A stretch of DNA of 64,000 nucleotides from Apostichopus japonicus (GCF_037975245.1 NC_092570.1:7315001-7379000), one strand, 5' to 3'. Positions 45,880 through 57,762 are shown, counted from the stretch's first letter. Notes: a model not told the origin generated them from the letters alone. A program made the numbers and translations.

Positions 45880-47169
45880 TTAGTCTAAGGTGACGTTTTT
45901 AGTAGGATCAAGCACATCGTCATGAATTTCCTCTTCTGTCTTCTCTCCTTCAAACGGCTCATATACAGAACAGTCAACCATATTGGTGGTATTTATCGGA
46001 GATTCATCTTGGAAATTGGCGTCTTGAAATGTAAGTTTATGAATATCAACTGTTGAATATGGTTCACATTGACTATCACTGTTCATTGTGTTCCTATCAT
46101 CCATAGATATTCTCTCTGATTTCCTCTGTATTTCATCGTATGAAGAAAACCCTGGATTAACATTTTCAGATAATTTACTCAAGACCGTTCCTGTTTGAAC
46201 CAAGTCGCCTTTCGTATGTGTTTCGTTTACCTTCCTACCTTTGCTAGAAAATCTAGCCTTTGTTTTACACATTATAACCGTCAAACAGACAGATAATATC
46301 AGAAATGAAACTGTTAGAGCTACGATGATAATAATCCATTTCATTACGGGTTGCTCGCTGGTCTTATGGGGTGTAGGGGGTGTTGAAGTGTGACGTAATG
46401 AACTCATAGAATACCTTTCATGTGTTGGTAAATCAGATTTTACTATCGTTGGTGTGCTTACATCAATATCAATTGAAGATTCGAAATTAAAATAACAATT
46501 TCTAGACAGATCATAAGAATAGGAACACTTGTACTCATTGGTTAGATTCTCCTTGGTAATTTTTACATGTGAAACCCCCACAATCTTCACTACAGATTTG
46601 CTTGAAAAATGTTGAATTGTGAATTCGGTAAATGTCTTAGATTTGTCTTCTGGTTCAATTATTTCCCATGTCTGTAAAGCAGATTGACCAATCGGACTAA
46701 AGGTATAACAGAACAATTGAAAGCTATTATCAGATTCATTACACTTAGCCAAACACTGAGGCGATTTCGTAACAACATTGAGTTCATATGTATCCTCCAT
46801 TGTTGTGTCTCCATTCTGTACCCGGCATTTATATATTCCTTTATGATGAATGGTTACATTGTTAATTTGCATATTCAGTGAACAAGACGAAGAACTTTTA
46901 GCAAAAACATATTCCTGGGACTCAAGCCCTCCTTCCTCGTAGATAGTAGCGTCGTTGATAAGCATTGACATGTTACAGGTTGTCAATCCATTACACACAC
47001 ACTGTAAAGTAAATATCTCCCCAGGAAAGATGACGTCACTCAATTTTCTGAATGCTTCTGCAGGACCAAGATGTACGGAGTTGGTTTTCACTGAAGCTAC
47101 AAGAAGCATATGAATAATGGCGCCATACATACAGTAAGAGACAACTCGAAGATCATACGTGCTTTCCAT
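45880..47169 (-). CDS. Two-Ig receptor copy 7 (long class, no ITIM tyrosine), 429 aa
   Basis: Intact frame from MESTYDLRVV; the first of the usual two Met codons is ATA here. It has a signal peptide, Ig1 (LQCVCNGLTTC, with Cys replacing the Trp after the first cysteine), Ig2 with the AKC extra cysteine, a stalk, a span near WIIIIVALTVSFLILSVC, and a short version of the long-class tail. Compared with copy 2, the three YxxV repeats are deleted, joining MNS directly to DSQCEPYS. The ITIM tyrosine is replaced by Asp (EIHDDVLD). So this is a long-class receptor stripped of its main phosphotyrosine motifs; PYSTVD and VYEPF remain. It may act differently from copies 3 and 5, or be drifting. Confidence 0.85.
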   Translation of the reverse strand: MESTYDLRVVSYCMYGAIIHMLLVASVKTNSVHLGPAEAFRKLSDVIFPGEIFTLQCVCNGLTTCNMSMLINDATIYEEGGLESQEYVFAKSSSSCSLNMQINNVTIHHKGIYKCRVQNGDTTMEDTYELNVVTKSPQCLAKCNESDNSFQLFCYTFSPIGQSALQTWEIIEPEDKSKTFTEFTIQHFSSKSVVKIVGVSHVKITKENLTNEYKCSYSYDLSRNCYFNFESSIDIDVSTPTIVKSDLPTHERYSMSSLRHTSTPPTPHKTSEQPVMKWIIIIVALTVSFLILSVCLTVIMCKTKARFSSKGRKVNETHTKGDLVQTGTVLSKLSENVNPGFSSYDEIQRKSERISMDDRNTMNSDSQCEPYSTVDIHKLTFQDANFQDESPINTTNMVDCSVYEPFEGEKTEEEIHDDVLDPTKNVTLD

Positions 47170-47384
47170 TATCTCTTACACTCAACAATCGAATTGTCTA
47201 AAAACTGCGACAGATCGCTTTTTCTTAAATCCGCTGCCAACAGAACACCGCTCACACGATATCAATGGCTGTTACTAGAACACGTTGTGTTCTATGAAAT
47301 TTAATATGATCGGACGTCAACTGTAATACAGTGACACGAACAGAAAAACAAATTCCACGCGATAATAAAATAACAACAAATAAT

Positions 47385-47578
47385 AAGCTCCATTCCGTAC
47401 ACACTATAACTAAAAAGAGCTCTCCGGGTAAAGATGACGTCACTATATTCTGTGAATCCTTCTGAAGGTCCAAGATATAACGAGGTAGTTTGTACTGAAG
47501 CTACAAGAAGCATATGAGTTAACGGCGCTATGTATGTAGTAAGATATAAATGGAAGGCGATATATGGCCATAACATCA
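47385..47578 (-). pseudogene. Receptor 5' stub upstream of copy 7
   Basis: The minus strand reads THMLLVASVQTTSLYLGPSE and on to SDVIF, clearly the family signal peptide and Ig1 start. A one-base insertion (ATCTTTACCCGG) then breaks the frame and the homology ends soon after. It matches the stubs upstream of copies 6 and 10. Confidence 0.85.
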
Positions 47579-48060
47579 ATGTAATTTACACTGAATCCAA
47601 TTCACAGAAAGACCAGCATATATTTATCATAGATCTCCTCTCCAGTTGTCAATAGAGCACACCCCCTGACACTAACTTAACGACGGTGAAATACATTACA
47701 GTGCTAACAACATGTAATTCATATGCCGGATCGAAGCCAAAATTAGAGTATAAGTGAAACAGGAAGCGATCGACAAATATAAATCCAACCGATTACAACA
47801 CATTTACACGCAGTTTCACTTCAATTTTAAGGAACTAATCGTGTAAACCGGAGGTATGTTGTTCGAGTAAATAAACAAATTTGAACATGAACTACAGCAA
47901 AGATATGTTTCAAATAGAATGATATTTGTAACTTCCTCATTCCTAGTTCAGCAATGCATTCGTTGAGAGTGTGACACGTCTTATCTTCATTCAATGTTAT
48001 TCTTTCAATAGTTCCTTTATGTCAGTAATGAAATATCAAGTTAGAGAGCTATATATATTA
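47579..48060. other. Upstream block of copy 7
   Basis: Sister of 40740-41202 and 61325-61715. No gene is seen. Confidence 0.5.
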
Positions 48061-48076
48061 TGCTATATATATTAAG

Positions 48077-48147
<71 letters not shown>

Positions 48148-48150
48148 ATA
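48061..48150. repeat. (AT)n microsatellite
   Basis: TA-rich run starting with AGCTATATATATTA words, as at 41203. Confidence 0.95.
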
Positions 48151-48448
48151 TAGCAAAAAATCTACCACCGATAAAATAAACACACGCAAACAAACAAACA
48201 ACATACGCATATTCTGTATCATCGGCGTTTGGTTTTGTCACTTTTAGCCACAACTGGATAATAAGGTCCCCGTCCCCGTCCTATCGTCACATCACAATAC
48301 CCACTACGTTCGGCGCGTTCATTAATTAAACACAGCATATATTTGCACGTGATTATCTCTCACATATCATGAAACACAGGAATTAACTTTCTACTTTAAA
48401 CCGCGAGAAACAGGTAAAATTTGAAATAATAAGACATGACATGTCATT

Positions 48449-49108
48449 GCACAAAAACTGAGAAATTTACAATCACAAGAAAAGGAAATGACAGTTGGAA
48501 GAAATGTAAATATGTTGGAAGCTTGCTGGGGACCGAAGAAGACATTAACAGAAGAATTGGTATAACCAACGGTGCTTTCAACACACTGTCAAGCATTTTT
48601 ATAAGCAAAAACATAAGCCGGAAAATTAAGCTTAGGATCTTTGAGACTTTATTAAAGAGTATTTTTTTGTACAATTTTGCGAACTGTGGGGCACAACGAA
48701 GGGTCTTGATCGCAAAATTGACACTTTTCAAAGGAGACTACTTCGAAATATTCTAAACATTAGATGAACCAATAATATTTGGTTATCAAAGGATGAGCTC
48801 TACAACGAAACTAACCAAACACCTTGGTCATCGATAGTCGCACATAGAAGATTGAGATTTCTCGGTCATGTAGCAAGACTTCAAGAGGACGCTCCAACAA
48901 AGGTTGCTTTAAGAGAAGCACTGAGACATACTGCTAAACCAGTTGGAAGGCCCGTGACTACATTGCTTGGAAAAATAAAATCGCAATTCAAGGACATTAA
49001 TATTAACAATTTCGAAGAAGCAATAAACCTTGCGCAAGATCGTGATACGTGGCGGAGGTTAATCACTGAGCATGTCGGATAGACGAGACTCAACTTACTA
49101 CTACTACT
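48449..49108 (+). mobile_element. 5'-truncated non-LTR retrotransposon (LINE) with target duplication
   Basis: Flanked by direct repeats ATGTCATT (48441-48448 and 49109-49116). The sister block has one ATGTCATT at 62504-62511 and no insert. The coding part is the C-terminal end of a LINE ORF2: KYVGSLLGTEEDINRRIG, then ISKNISRKIKLRIFETLLKS, then after a frameshift near 48700 FQRRLLRNILNIR, a TGA where Trp is expected, and RRLRFLGHVARLQEDAPTKV to LAQDRDTWRRLI. The 3' end is a short (ACT)n tail. Truncation, tail and target duplication are typical of target-primed reverse transcription. The clade is not resolved. Confidence 0.88.
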
Positions 49109-49116
49109 ATGTCATT

Positions 49117-50148
49117 ATACATTTTGGCCAATTGTTTCCATTCTAAAATAACTTTCATTCTGACCTAACCCATAGACAGTCTGCAGGCGTCGAGCTACTT
49201 TTGCCAATCCTAACGCTGTATTTAATAACCTGATTGGTTGATTCATACTTGCGTTGAAATGACAGTAAAGTAATACTATGCAAAATAACTTACTAAGACT
49301 CGATCATGGTGATATAAATTACTGAGGGCGCTTCATTCGAGCTGCCTGCATGTTTATTTATATAGCTCGTGTAGTTTTACTTTGTGTGTGTTTGAGATGT
49401 GTATGTGTAATTTCGGTGACGGTAGACCGCTTGATGTTGTTATACTAACCCTGGCCATGCTTTCGTTTAGGATGTTAAAGAATTGGGTGAGCTATAAAAC
49501 TCTTTCCTTATGTCTGAAGTTTTTTGTTGTTGTTGTCAGCACTGACTGTCGTGTACACGTTTTGCACTCATGTAACACAGAACCAAAGGAAAGGCACCGA
49601 AGCCTATACTGTAGTAGAAGACTTTACATAGCATATGGAATGGTATGCAAAACTATTCAAATGATTCACAGTCAATAAATACATGGAAAGAAAACTCCAT
49701 TTTAAGACAATGCAGAGGTATAACAGAGCAGGAATGCAGAGGGTAATTAGGTTAAAAACCCCACATAGTTTCACTTTTACGTATGGACTAAATGCGAATG
49801 TAAACAGTCTCCAAGGAAAATTCTTGCATCTGGAGCAGACGATTGCAAATTTACGGGACTTATGATTTATAGCAATACAGGCAACTAAGCTCCAAGGTAT
49901 ATTAATAAACAATGGCAGAATGAAGCTCCTCGACATAGATTATACCGAATGAAGCGGTGAAAATCAACAATTACTATATGTTTCGTTGGGACAGACAATT
50001 ATTGTGAGGTACATTTGGTAGACATGATATCGACGCAAAATATTGAGATGTTCATATATCTGGTGAAATTTACCTGCCACATTTAATATGGTGACAATGC
50101 TGAGTCCGTTTCCTTACTGTTTGTCTGGAAGTTATATATAACACTAAT

Positions 50149-50152
<4 letters not shown>
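49117..50152. other. Duplicated spacer
   Basis: Matches 62512-63196, with 49250-49560 absent from the sister. Several 60-110-codon frames exist on both strands but are not shared with the sister block. No gene is called. Confidence 0.5.

Positions 50153-50240
<88 letters not shown>
50153..50240. repeat. (AT)n microsatellite
   Basis: Pure TA dinucleotides. Confidence 0.95.
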
Positions 50241-50244
<4 letters not shown>

Positions 50245-50311
50245 GGTGGAGGCTGAAAGTTTTTTCACTGTTCTTGATTTTCCAACTCATTACGATTTTC
50301 ATTTATATATA

Positions 50312-50312
<1 letters not shown>
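50241..50312 (+). mobile_element. SINE 3' fragment with (TA)n tail
   Basis: Starts in the B-box end (CCCGGTGGAGGC) and runs through the SINE body (TTCACTGTTCTTGATTTTCC) into a TA tail. Identical over the body to the right arm of the palindrome at 62051-62109. Confidence 0.75.
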
Positions 50313-50359
<47 letters not shown>

Positions 50360-50375
50360 TATATATAGATATATA

Positions 50376-50422
<47 letters not shown>

Positions 50423-50425
50423 AAT
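50313..50425. repeat. (TA)n tract after SINE
   Basis: TA-rich tract with TTTATATA and AGATATAT interruptions. It reads as the expanded SINE tail. Confidence 0.9.
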
Positions 50426-51189
50426 ATGTACAGATGTACATATAGGGGTAAATGTCTTCTGAAAAGTTTAACTGAAAACCTCTGATGTAACATATCAGAA
50501 TAATTACATTGCGGCGGGGGAGGGGGAGGGGGTGGGTGGGTGGGGGTGGTTATTATGGAGAACATTTGGTATTACGAGAGTTAAATTGTACATGGTCAAC
50601 TTACTGGCCGCATTATTCTGCACTGCGGTGGATTGGAGGTATATACAGACGGTGCACACAGTGCGATATTCTTCTTCTTTTATGGGTGGCGCTGTTAGTT
50701 TTCTATTATAAGGATTTTATTGGGTAATTATATTTTGACTTGTTTTATGTTCTAATTTGTTTTAAAGTTTGCTGTTATGTAAGTGTTCATTTTATCACTA
50801 CGTTATATTATTTTACTTTAGCCTACTACGATGAGGAGGTAGGTTGCAAGTAGTCCTTTCGTGGTCACCGCATGCGCTGCTGCCTTGGTGAAAGGAGTTG
50901 TTTCTAAACCATTAAAAGAACAGATTTAACCAAACTGCATTCCAAATTCGCAAACCAGAAATTCCAGAACCACAGAAGACTCCATTGTCTTTTTCCATCG
51001 CTATTTTGCGAGGTTACAAACGCTCAGCTCACTAGTCCTATATGATAGTGGTCACAGTTGTATACCCTAGCTGTTGTCACTAATAATTATCAGTGTTAGC
51101 AAAGGCAAACAGGATATTGGAATTGTAAAAGCTAGTTTGTAATGTTGTTCGCAAAATGAGAAATATATAAAATAAATTCATTGGCAAAC
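50426..51189 (+). promoter_or_regulatory. Upstream region of copy 8 (non-standard)
   Basis: Reversed, this matches 13400-13930 and 22030-22370 plus 28590-28960, the distal flank of other copies. It jumps directly from that distal sequence (AAAATGAGAA at about 51150) to codon 15 of the receptor. The proximal promoter, leader and first codons present upstream of the other genes are missing. It contains empty sites for the CACTA-like element (51063) and the LTR element (about 50785-50812). A G-rich run lies at 50513-50550. Confidence 0.55.
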
Positions 51190-52314
51190 ATGTATGGCGC
51201 TATTATTCATATGCTTCTTGTAGCTTCAGTACAAACAACCTCCGTACATCTTGGTCCTGCAGAAGGATTCAGACAAGTTAGTGATGTCATCTTTCCTGAA
51301 GAGTTCTTTATTTTACAGTGTGTGTGGGATGGATTGACAACCTGTAATATATCAATGTCATTTAATGACACCTCTATCTACGAGGAAGGAGGGCTTAATA
51401 CTAATGAATATGTTTTTAATAAAATTGAATCATCCTGTTCACTGATTATTAAATTTTTCAATGTAACCATTCAACACAAAGGAATATATAAATGCCGGAT
51501 ACAGATTGGAGACACAACAATGGAGGATACATACAACCTCAACGTTGTTACGGAATGGCCCCAGTGCTTGGCTAAGTGTAATGAATCTGAAAGTAGCTTT
51601 CAATTGTTCTGTTACACCTTTAGTCCGATTGATCAATTTGTTTTTCAGACATGGGAAATAATTGAACCAGGAGACAATTCGAAACTTTTTACGGAATTCA
51701 CAATTCAACAACGTCAAAGCATATCTGTTGTGAAGACTGTAGGGATTTCACATATAAAAATCACAAAGGAGAATCTTACCGGTCTATACAAGTGTTCTTA
51801 TTCAAATGACTCTTCAAAAAGTTGCTTCTTTAACTTATATTCTCCCATGATCGACGTTATCACATCGCCAACTCCCCTCCTCGATGCAGGGTCCTCGGGT
51901 CCATCTGACCAACAGTCTGAGCCAGTAGTCACAGGACCAGTGACTGCACCATCGACTACTACAAGGAGGGTACCACAACAAACATCATTCAAGCTCGTAG
52001 GTATTGGGTTGTCATGTGCAGTTGTTGGCTTTATAGTGCTATTTATTGCACTTTTATTTACGTGTTTCAAACTAAAGGATAGGAAGAATGCGTCGAAAAC
52101 TGCAGAAAACGAAGAGAACGAAAATCCTGCTCCAGCTGCAGCCTATTCTATGAGGATATATAATACCAGAGACCAAACAATGTACGAGACTACCATAACT
52201 AACAATACAAATAACACTTATGACTATGCAGACCAAAGAGAACTTAACACCAGAGAGTTACCAAGGCAATCTTATGGAACGCCGACAGTTCAACAATACG
52301 AAACTGTACAGTAG
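51190..52314 (+). CDS. Two-Ig receptor copy 8 (short-tail class), 5' deletion, 374 aa
   Basis: The open frame begins three codons earlier with TTG; the first ATG is at 51190 (MYGAIIHMLLVASVQTTSVH), which is codon 15 of the other copies. The remaining hydrophobic stretch could still serve as a signal peptide. Ig1 and Ig2 are complete, with the AKC extra cysteine, then the stalk, the membrane span (SFKLVGIGLSCAVVGFIVLF), and the short tail with APAAAYSMRI, YDYADQ and the terminal YETVQ. The frame is open to the normal stop and the polyadenylation signal follows at 52342. About 750 bp of standard 5' flank has been lost, so transcription would need a different promoter. An intact frame with no usual promoter could be a recent loss. 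Confidence 0.75.
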   Translation: MYGAIIHMLLVASVQTTSVHLGPAEGFRQVSDVIFPEEFFILQCVWDGLTTCNISMSFNDTSIYEEGGLNTNEYVFNKIESSCSLIIKFFNVTIQHKGIYKCRIQIGDTTMEDTYNLNVVTEWPQCLAKCNESESSFQLFCYTFSPIDQFVFQTWEIIEPGDNSKLFTEFTIQQRQSISVVKTVGISHIKITKENLTGLYKCSYSNDSSKSCFFNLYSPMIDVITSPTPLLDAGSSGPSDQQSEPVVTGPVTAPSTTTRRVPQQTSFKLVGIGLSCAVVGFIVLFIALLFTCFKLKDRKNASKTAENEENENPAPAAAYSMRIYNTRDQTMYETTITNNTNNTYDYADQRELNTRELPRQSYGTPTVQQYETVQ

Positions 52315-52341
52315 AATACATATTGAGATGCAAGCGTTATC

Positions 52342-52347
52342 AATAAA
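52342..52347 (+). terminator. Polyadenylation signal, copy 8
   Basis: AATAAA, 28 bases past the stop. Confidence 0.6.
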
Positions 52348-55300
52348 GACGGAATTGTTGTACTTGAGGAGTATTAATATACGTACTTAATATTAAAACG
52401 TATTTGGGGAAACGGAACCAAATGGAATGTATTATAGCGATAGAGATAAATGATGAAACTTGTCAGAGCTTTATTGTCAAAGAAAAAAAGCAAACAGTCA
52501 TTATACATGAAGAAAACCCAAAGCGCCGTTGGTTTCAATGATAAGATGTGTGGACTTGCTCAAGTCCTTTACCTTTCTCTGTATACATGAAAGAACATCG
52601 AAAGCGGCGAAATCTTACTAATGGAATAATATCTTTCTCAGCTGCTTTGATTAAGTTGATTATTACCCACATCTTCATCACATAGTTAAATTAATTGGTT
52701 AGTTAATTGTTTAAAATAGGTTTCTTAATTGGGTTTCTTCTACTTTTATTTTAAGTTTGTGTTAGTGAATTACATTTCGCCAGTACAACGAAACTAAAGG
52801 TACAATGACATCATTGGCAACGAAAAAATTTATTTTCTATTTTTTTCTTCTTTTTTGCATAATCTTTTCATATTTTGTTTCTTCTCAAACTCCTAGCTAA
52901 CAATGTGCTCAATATGAATGATAACTGAACAATGTTGCTCTATGTGGAGAGATGTTTGTAAATCCTTTGAAAGTCTTTTGAATTAAAGAGAGAGCAATAA
53001 AAGGAAACGAATAAAGAAATATTACAATATTGAACAACTTAAAATTTATATGAAGTCAGAACTTAAAACCGATATGAATGAAGGTAAATTTTTATGCACC
53101 TTTTCATTCTTTTAATCCTGAAGTGAAAGGAATGGAGATAACTTTTAGAGAAACGCTTTTGAAGTAATAAAAAGATTTGATGCAAAACTTGATTAATTTC
53201 AATCTAACCAATTAAAATCAACATTTTAGGGACGCCTGTAAATATTGTAAGGAATTCATGCTCATCCGTATAACTATATATAAACCATGGTAATAAGTGA
53301 ATGCTATATCGGTGTTGTGTGTGTACATGTGTTTGACCTTCAGCTATATATAACTTTCTATTTGGGATTTTTGTTGATTGTAAAAGTATATTATAAGTAT
53401 ACTACGCATTACACAGAGAAATCAAAATGGTTACATGCCTTCTTTGTTCAGTTGACTGTCAGTTATTGGTTAAATTGTAAGCTTTATTTTGTATGTATAT
53501 TGTAGAACAATGTGTGACGTCATTCACCAAAAAGTTTCTGCTTTTTCATCGCTTTTACAAACATCTTTATGTCATCAGTGCTCATTTACAACCCTGTGTA
53601 ACTCACATCAAATATCAGAAAATGGTATCGAGAATATCAATAATAATAATAATAATCAGGAATTGAACAATATGCCTATGAATTAGAGCAGTTTCCCAAA
53701 ATTGTCCAAAAATAACTTTAACATGGAACGAGGTAAGCTGCATGGACTAAACAGTATTCTTCACTAACTCAACCGGTATATTAATGGTCATATGCTTCTA
53801 GAAGTGAAGGATAGGAAGGCGGAAGTAGGGGTGCACGACTTGGTGAGCATTAATATTCGTGTGAAGGCACGCGAGGACTATATAATTTCGAAAATGTACT
53901 AGTGTATGGGTGTGAGACCATCGTGGAAGGGTCCTGCATTGTATTAATTATGCAAGCACAAACACTAAATTTCAAACCTTTGCGATCTCAGAAGAAGGAA
54001 GTTAATAGAGTACTTTAACCGAAGCAGCTATAAAGTTTGTCTGTACTATAGCTTGAAGAATAGGTACTGAGTTTGCATTTGCTGTCCGTCACGGTTGAAG
54101 TTACTTGGTAAACTTCCTTGTAGCACTCTTGTTGTTTAGTGATTATAGAATTAACACCAAACATGGTAACGTACTGGATTAAAGACAACCTACATATATC
54201 TTTGGCAAAAGTTGTTAAGCACCGGGTCGTGCAACTCTCCTATATATGACACCAATTTTCAATCATTAAATCTAACTTACAATTGTTTGATAAAATGAAT
54301 CAATGCCAACCCTCGACTGTCCAAAGAAACTACCATGGGTTCTTCTATTCAAGTTCGGTACTTGTAAGTGATATTTTCAGTCAGATAATTACGCACGTAG
54401 TGTGTACTTGAGGGTACCTAGCAGTTACCGAGTGTATCTTTCTTCTTGTTACTTAATGTACTGTCTCCTCGGTGTTATTGTGTGGCCGAGCAATTAGCTA
54501 GTCGTATATAACGAAAAAGTTTGCAAAGTAATTATGTTTCATTGTTTCGTTTTATGGTACGTACGCTATGCTAAAAAGTGTTTTACATACACAATCGCTC
54601 CAAGCAGAACTTGATGAATGATCTTATGACGTGGACAATATGAAACCAACTACCGGGACAACTTGATACCTAGCATCAATAGAGACATATACTTACTGAT
54701 AGACGTACAGTGCCGGCATGCAGTAATAGTAATCACACCTTTACGAGTGTCGCCCAACTGGAACGTGTCCTCTACCGTAGATAAGTTGCAGTGTTTCTGT
54801 TTCCATGACTTTATAGTGCTACTGTATAACTTAAGATAAATCTCTGGTTTCAACTGTTTACAGTGTATACCGTAGTTTCAGTGTCAAACGATAGCACTTG
54901 ACTATTTCATTGAAATGAGAAGTAAATAACATAAATACATCTGATGTCATACTTGTACAAATCAGAGTTATAGTTTTGAAAGATTGTAAGTTAAAAACGC
55001 TAATTAAGTGTAATTTTTAATTGAACCAAATGTAATCTATTGCAAAAGTCAATAATTGAAGTGATGGAACTAAACGCCTTAATAGACTACCAAACAGAAA
55101 TCAGTAAACAGTACAGTAATAGTCCAACGTGTTCGTTGCTGTGTATTATTGAAGTAACAGATACAATGCTAACACGGATAAGAAAGGAAGTCGAACAATT
55201 TACTGAACATGTCAACTCAGCTAACATGTTGATTGCCTGTTTATTATACTTTAGTAGAGTAATGTGTCGATTTTGATTGAATCATGAAATCAGTAGGCTT

Positions 55301-56553
55301 CGGTCTTGCTATCTGTAGACCCATAGTAGCAATTATAACCTACTATGTGATATATTGTAAAACCTTCATCTCATACTATTTGAAGAAAATAATCATGCAC
55401 TAATTTATGTAAAATATTACCTGAGTGTAGGAATTTACTATGTGTTACATATTTCTTGTGTTGAATTCTGATGTTATCGTATGCATAGGCCTTAATAATC
55501 TGAACGATTGTAACGGAGCAGTTGATTTTCGCTTTCTTCATCCAATGTTAGATAGAGTTGTATTATTGAAATTTGATCAGTACGGCAACTAAAGGGTTCC
55601 CAAATACCCATGCACGTTACCGCTATTTCCACGTCTTTACATGTGAGTGCCGTATGCGCAGAAGTAAACATAGAGGCTAAGGCTTCAAAGACATGTTTTC
55701 GTTTCATATACAGTGGCTTTGAGGAACATTAAAATATCAATACATATTAGGTTGTTATCGCGAACCTGCAATGCTTCCTTCATAAAGTTTGATCATAACG
55801 AAAACCAGCTTTCAATCATAGAATTTGTTCACGAAATGTAAGTTTAGACTTCGAGATGAATTAAATTACAAAGATTTTGGTAAATGCTGTCTCTTAAGGG
55901 CCACTGTAAGCTCATATCTCATACTTATTCGAACTTTTGACTTAATATGCACAAGTAAAACAAAACAATTGTACGCATGGTCCATTGCATGCAACGAGTG
56001 TCTCAGTGTTTCTTGATATAATGGTATTTTTTATAGCTCACGATGTACTATTTGGTGTTAACTTCAAAAAATGAATCATACGTATTCGAACTTTTGACAT
56101 TATATGAACAAGTAGAACAGAACAATTGTAGGCAATATCGCGTGCAACGGTCCATTTCATGCATCCATTGTCTTTTTTTTTGATATAATGGTATTTTTAT
56201 AGCTTGCGCAATGTAGAACTATATGATATTAACTTCACTAATGCAGACATACTTAAACACTCGTTAAGGAAGTTGACATTATCAGACTTTAAATCAAGCA
56301 CAAGAATATATTTTTCATAACGGTTAGCCTATTCTCTTATTTTGGATAATTCTATATGATATATTAACAGAATCAACGGAATCTTTACGAGCAGTGTTTT
56401 TGTTCCTCTTCTTTCCTTTCGAATTTATTTATTTTTTTGGGTACATGTTGTTAAATACAGTGAACTTCTCCACTTATCAAGATATTGGATTGAAGCATAT
56501 TTGATTGGAAATCAACAGAATGTTTCTGTTTTAATTCGATTGCTAATGAAAGC
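52348..56553. other. Spacer between copies 8 and 9
   Basis: Positions 52315-53990 are the downstream block shared with copies 1 and 9. Positions 53750-55960 resemble 35513-37780. About 56000-56550 shows no match that I could find elsewhere in the window. Short frames only; no gene is called. Confidence 0.5.
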
Positions 56554-57735
56554 TTGAAAAGTCGTAACGTTTGGATAATAATGGCCAGCTGGAATAAACC
56601 TGAACTTATCTCTTTCTTTATGTATGGCGCTATAATTCATATTCTTCTTGTAGCTTCAGTACAAACCACCTCCGTACATCTTGGTCCATTCGAAGCAATC
56701 AAAAAATTTAGTGACGTCATCTTTCCTGGAGAGCTCTTTATTTTACAGTGTGTGTGGGATGGATTGACAACCTGTAACATATCAATGTTATTGAATGACA
56801 CAGTTATCTACGAGGAAGGAGGGCTTAAGTCTAATGATTATTTTTTTAATAATATTGAGTCGTCCTGTTCACTGATTATTACATTTACCAATGTAACCAT
56901 TCAACACAAAGGAATATATAAATGCCGGATACAGAATGGAGACACAACAATGGAGGATACATACAACCTCAACGTTGTTACGGAATGGCCCCAGTGCTTG
57001 GCCAAGTGTAATGAACATGAAAATAGCTTTCAATTGTTCTGTTACACCTTTAGTCCGATTGATCAATTTGTTTTTCAGACATGGGATATAATTGAGCCAG
57101 GAGACAATTTGAAACCTTTTACGGACTTCATTCTTCAACAACGTCCAAGCAGCTCTGTAATGAAGATTGTTGGGGTTTCACATTCGAAAATCACAAAGGA
57201 GAATCTAACCGATCGATACAAATGTTCTCATTCAAATGACTTTTCACGAAGTTGCTTCTTTAATTTTAATTCTCCCATGATCGACGAAATCCCATCACCA
57301 TCTCCACTCCCCGATGCAGGGTCCTCGGGTCCTTCTGACCTACAGTCTGAGCAAGTTCGTACAGGACCAGTGACTGCACCATCGACTACTAAAAGGAGGG
57401 TACCACAACAAACATCATTCAAGCTCGTAGGTATTGGGTTGTCATGTGCAGCTGTTGGCTCTATAGTACCGTTTATTGCACTTCTATTGACGTGTTACAA
57501 ACTAAAGAATAGGAAAAATGCGTCGACAACTGCAGAAAACGAAGAGAATGAAGATCCTGCAGCAGCTGCAGCCTATTCTATGAGGATATATTATACCAGA
57601 GACCAAACAATGTACGAGACAACCATAACTGACAATACAAATGACACGTACGACTATGCAGACCAAAACGAACTTAACACCAGAGAGTTACCAAGGCAAT
57701 CTCATGGAACGCAACAATACGAAACTGTACAGTAA
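56554..57735 (+). CDS. Two-Ig receptor copy 9 (short-tail class), novel N-terminus, 393 aa
   Basis: The frame opens at MKSRNVWIIMASWNKPELIS. Similarity to the family begins at LISFFMYGAIIHILLVASVQ. Upstream of that, neither the coding start nor the flank matches the standard leader. A later ATG at 56581 (MASWNKPELIS) gives a start closer to the usual length and is equally plausible. Ig1 and Ig2 are complete, with the AKC extra cysteine; then a stalk, a span (SFKLVGIGLSCAAVGSIVPF) and the short tail with YYTRDQTMYETTITDNTNDTYDYADQ-type tyrosines in shorter words. The C-terminus is shortened by a few residues before QQYETVQ. A polyadenylation signal follows at 57763. The family ectodomain seems to have gained a different 5' end. 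Confidence 0.82.
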   Translation: MKSRNVWIIMASWNKPELISFFMYGAIIHILLVASVQTTSVHLGPFEAIKKFSDVIFPGELFILQCVWDGLTTCNISMLLNDTVIYEEGGLKSNDYFFNNIESSCSLIITFTNVTIQHKGIYKCRIQNGDTTMEDTYNLNVVTEWPQCLAKCNEHENSFQLFCYTFSPIDQFVFQTWDIIEPGDNLKPFTDFILQQRPSSSVMKIVGVSHSKITKENLTDRYKCSHSNDFSRSCFFNFNSPMIDEIPSPSPLPDAGSSGPSDLQSEQVRTGPVTAPSTTKRRVPQQTSFKLVGIGLSCAAVGSIVPFIALLLTCYKLKNRKNASTTAENEENEDPAAAAAYSMRIYYTRDQTMYETTITDNTNDTYDYADQNELNTRELPRQSHGTQQYETVQ

Positions 57736-57762
57736 AATACATTCTGAGATGGAAGCGTTATC

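Noticed and set aside
50147..50368. Open frames made of Ile-Tyr repeats in AT tracts (also at 41267, 44268, 61789 and 62024)
   Set aside because: These are translations of (AT)n microsatellites, not genes.
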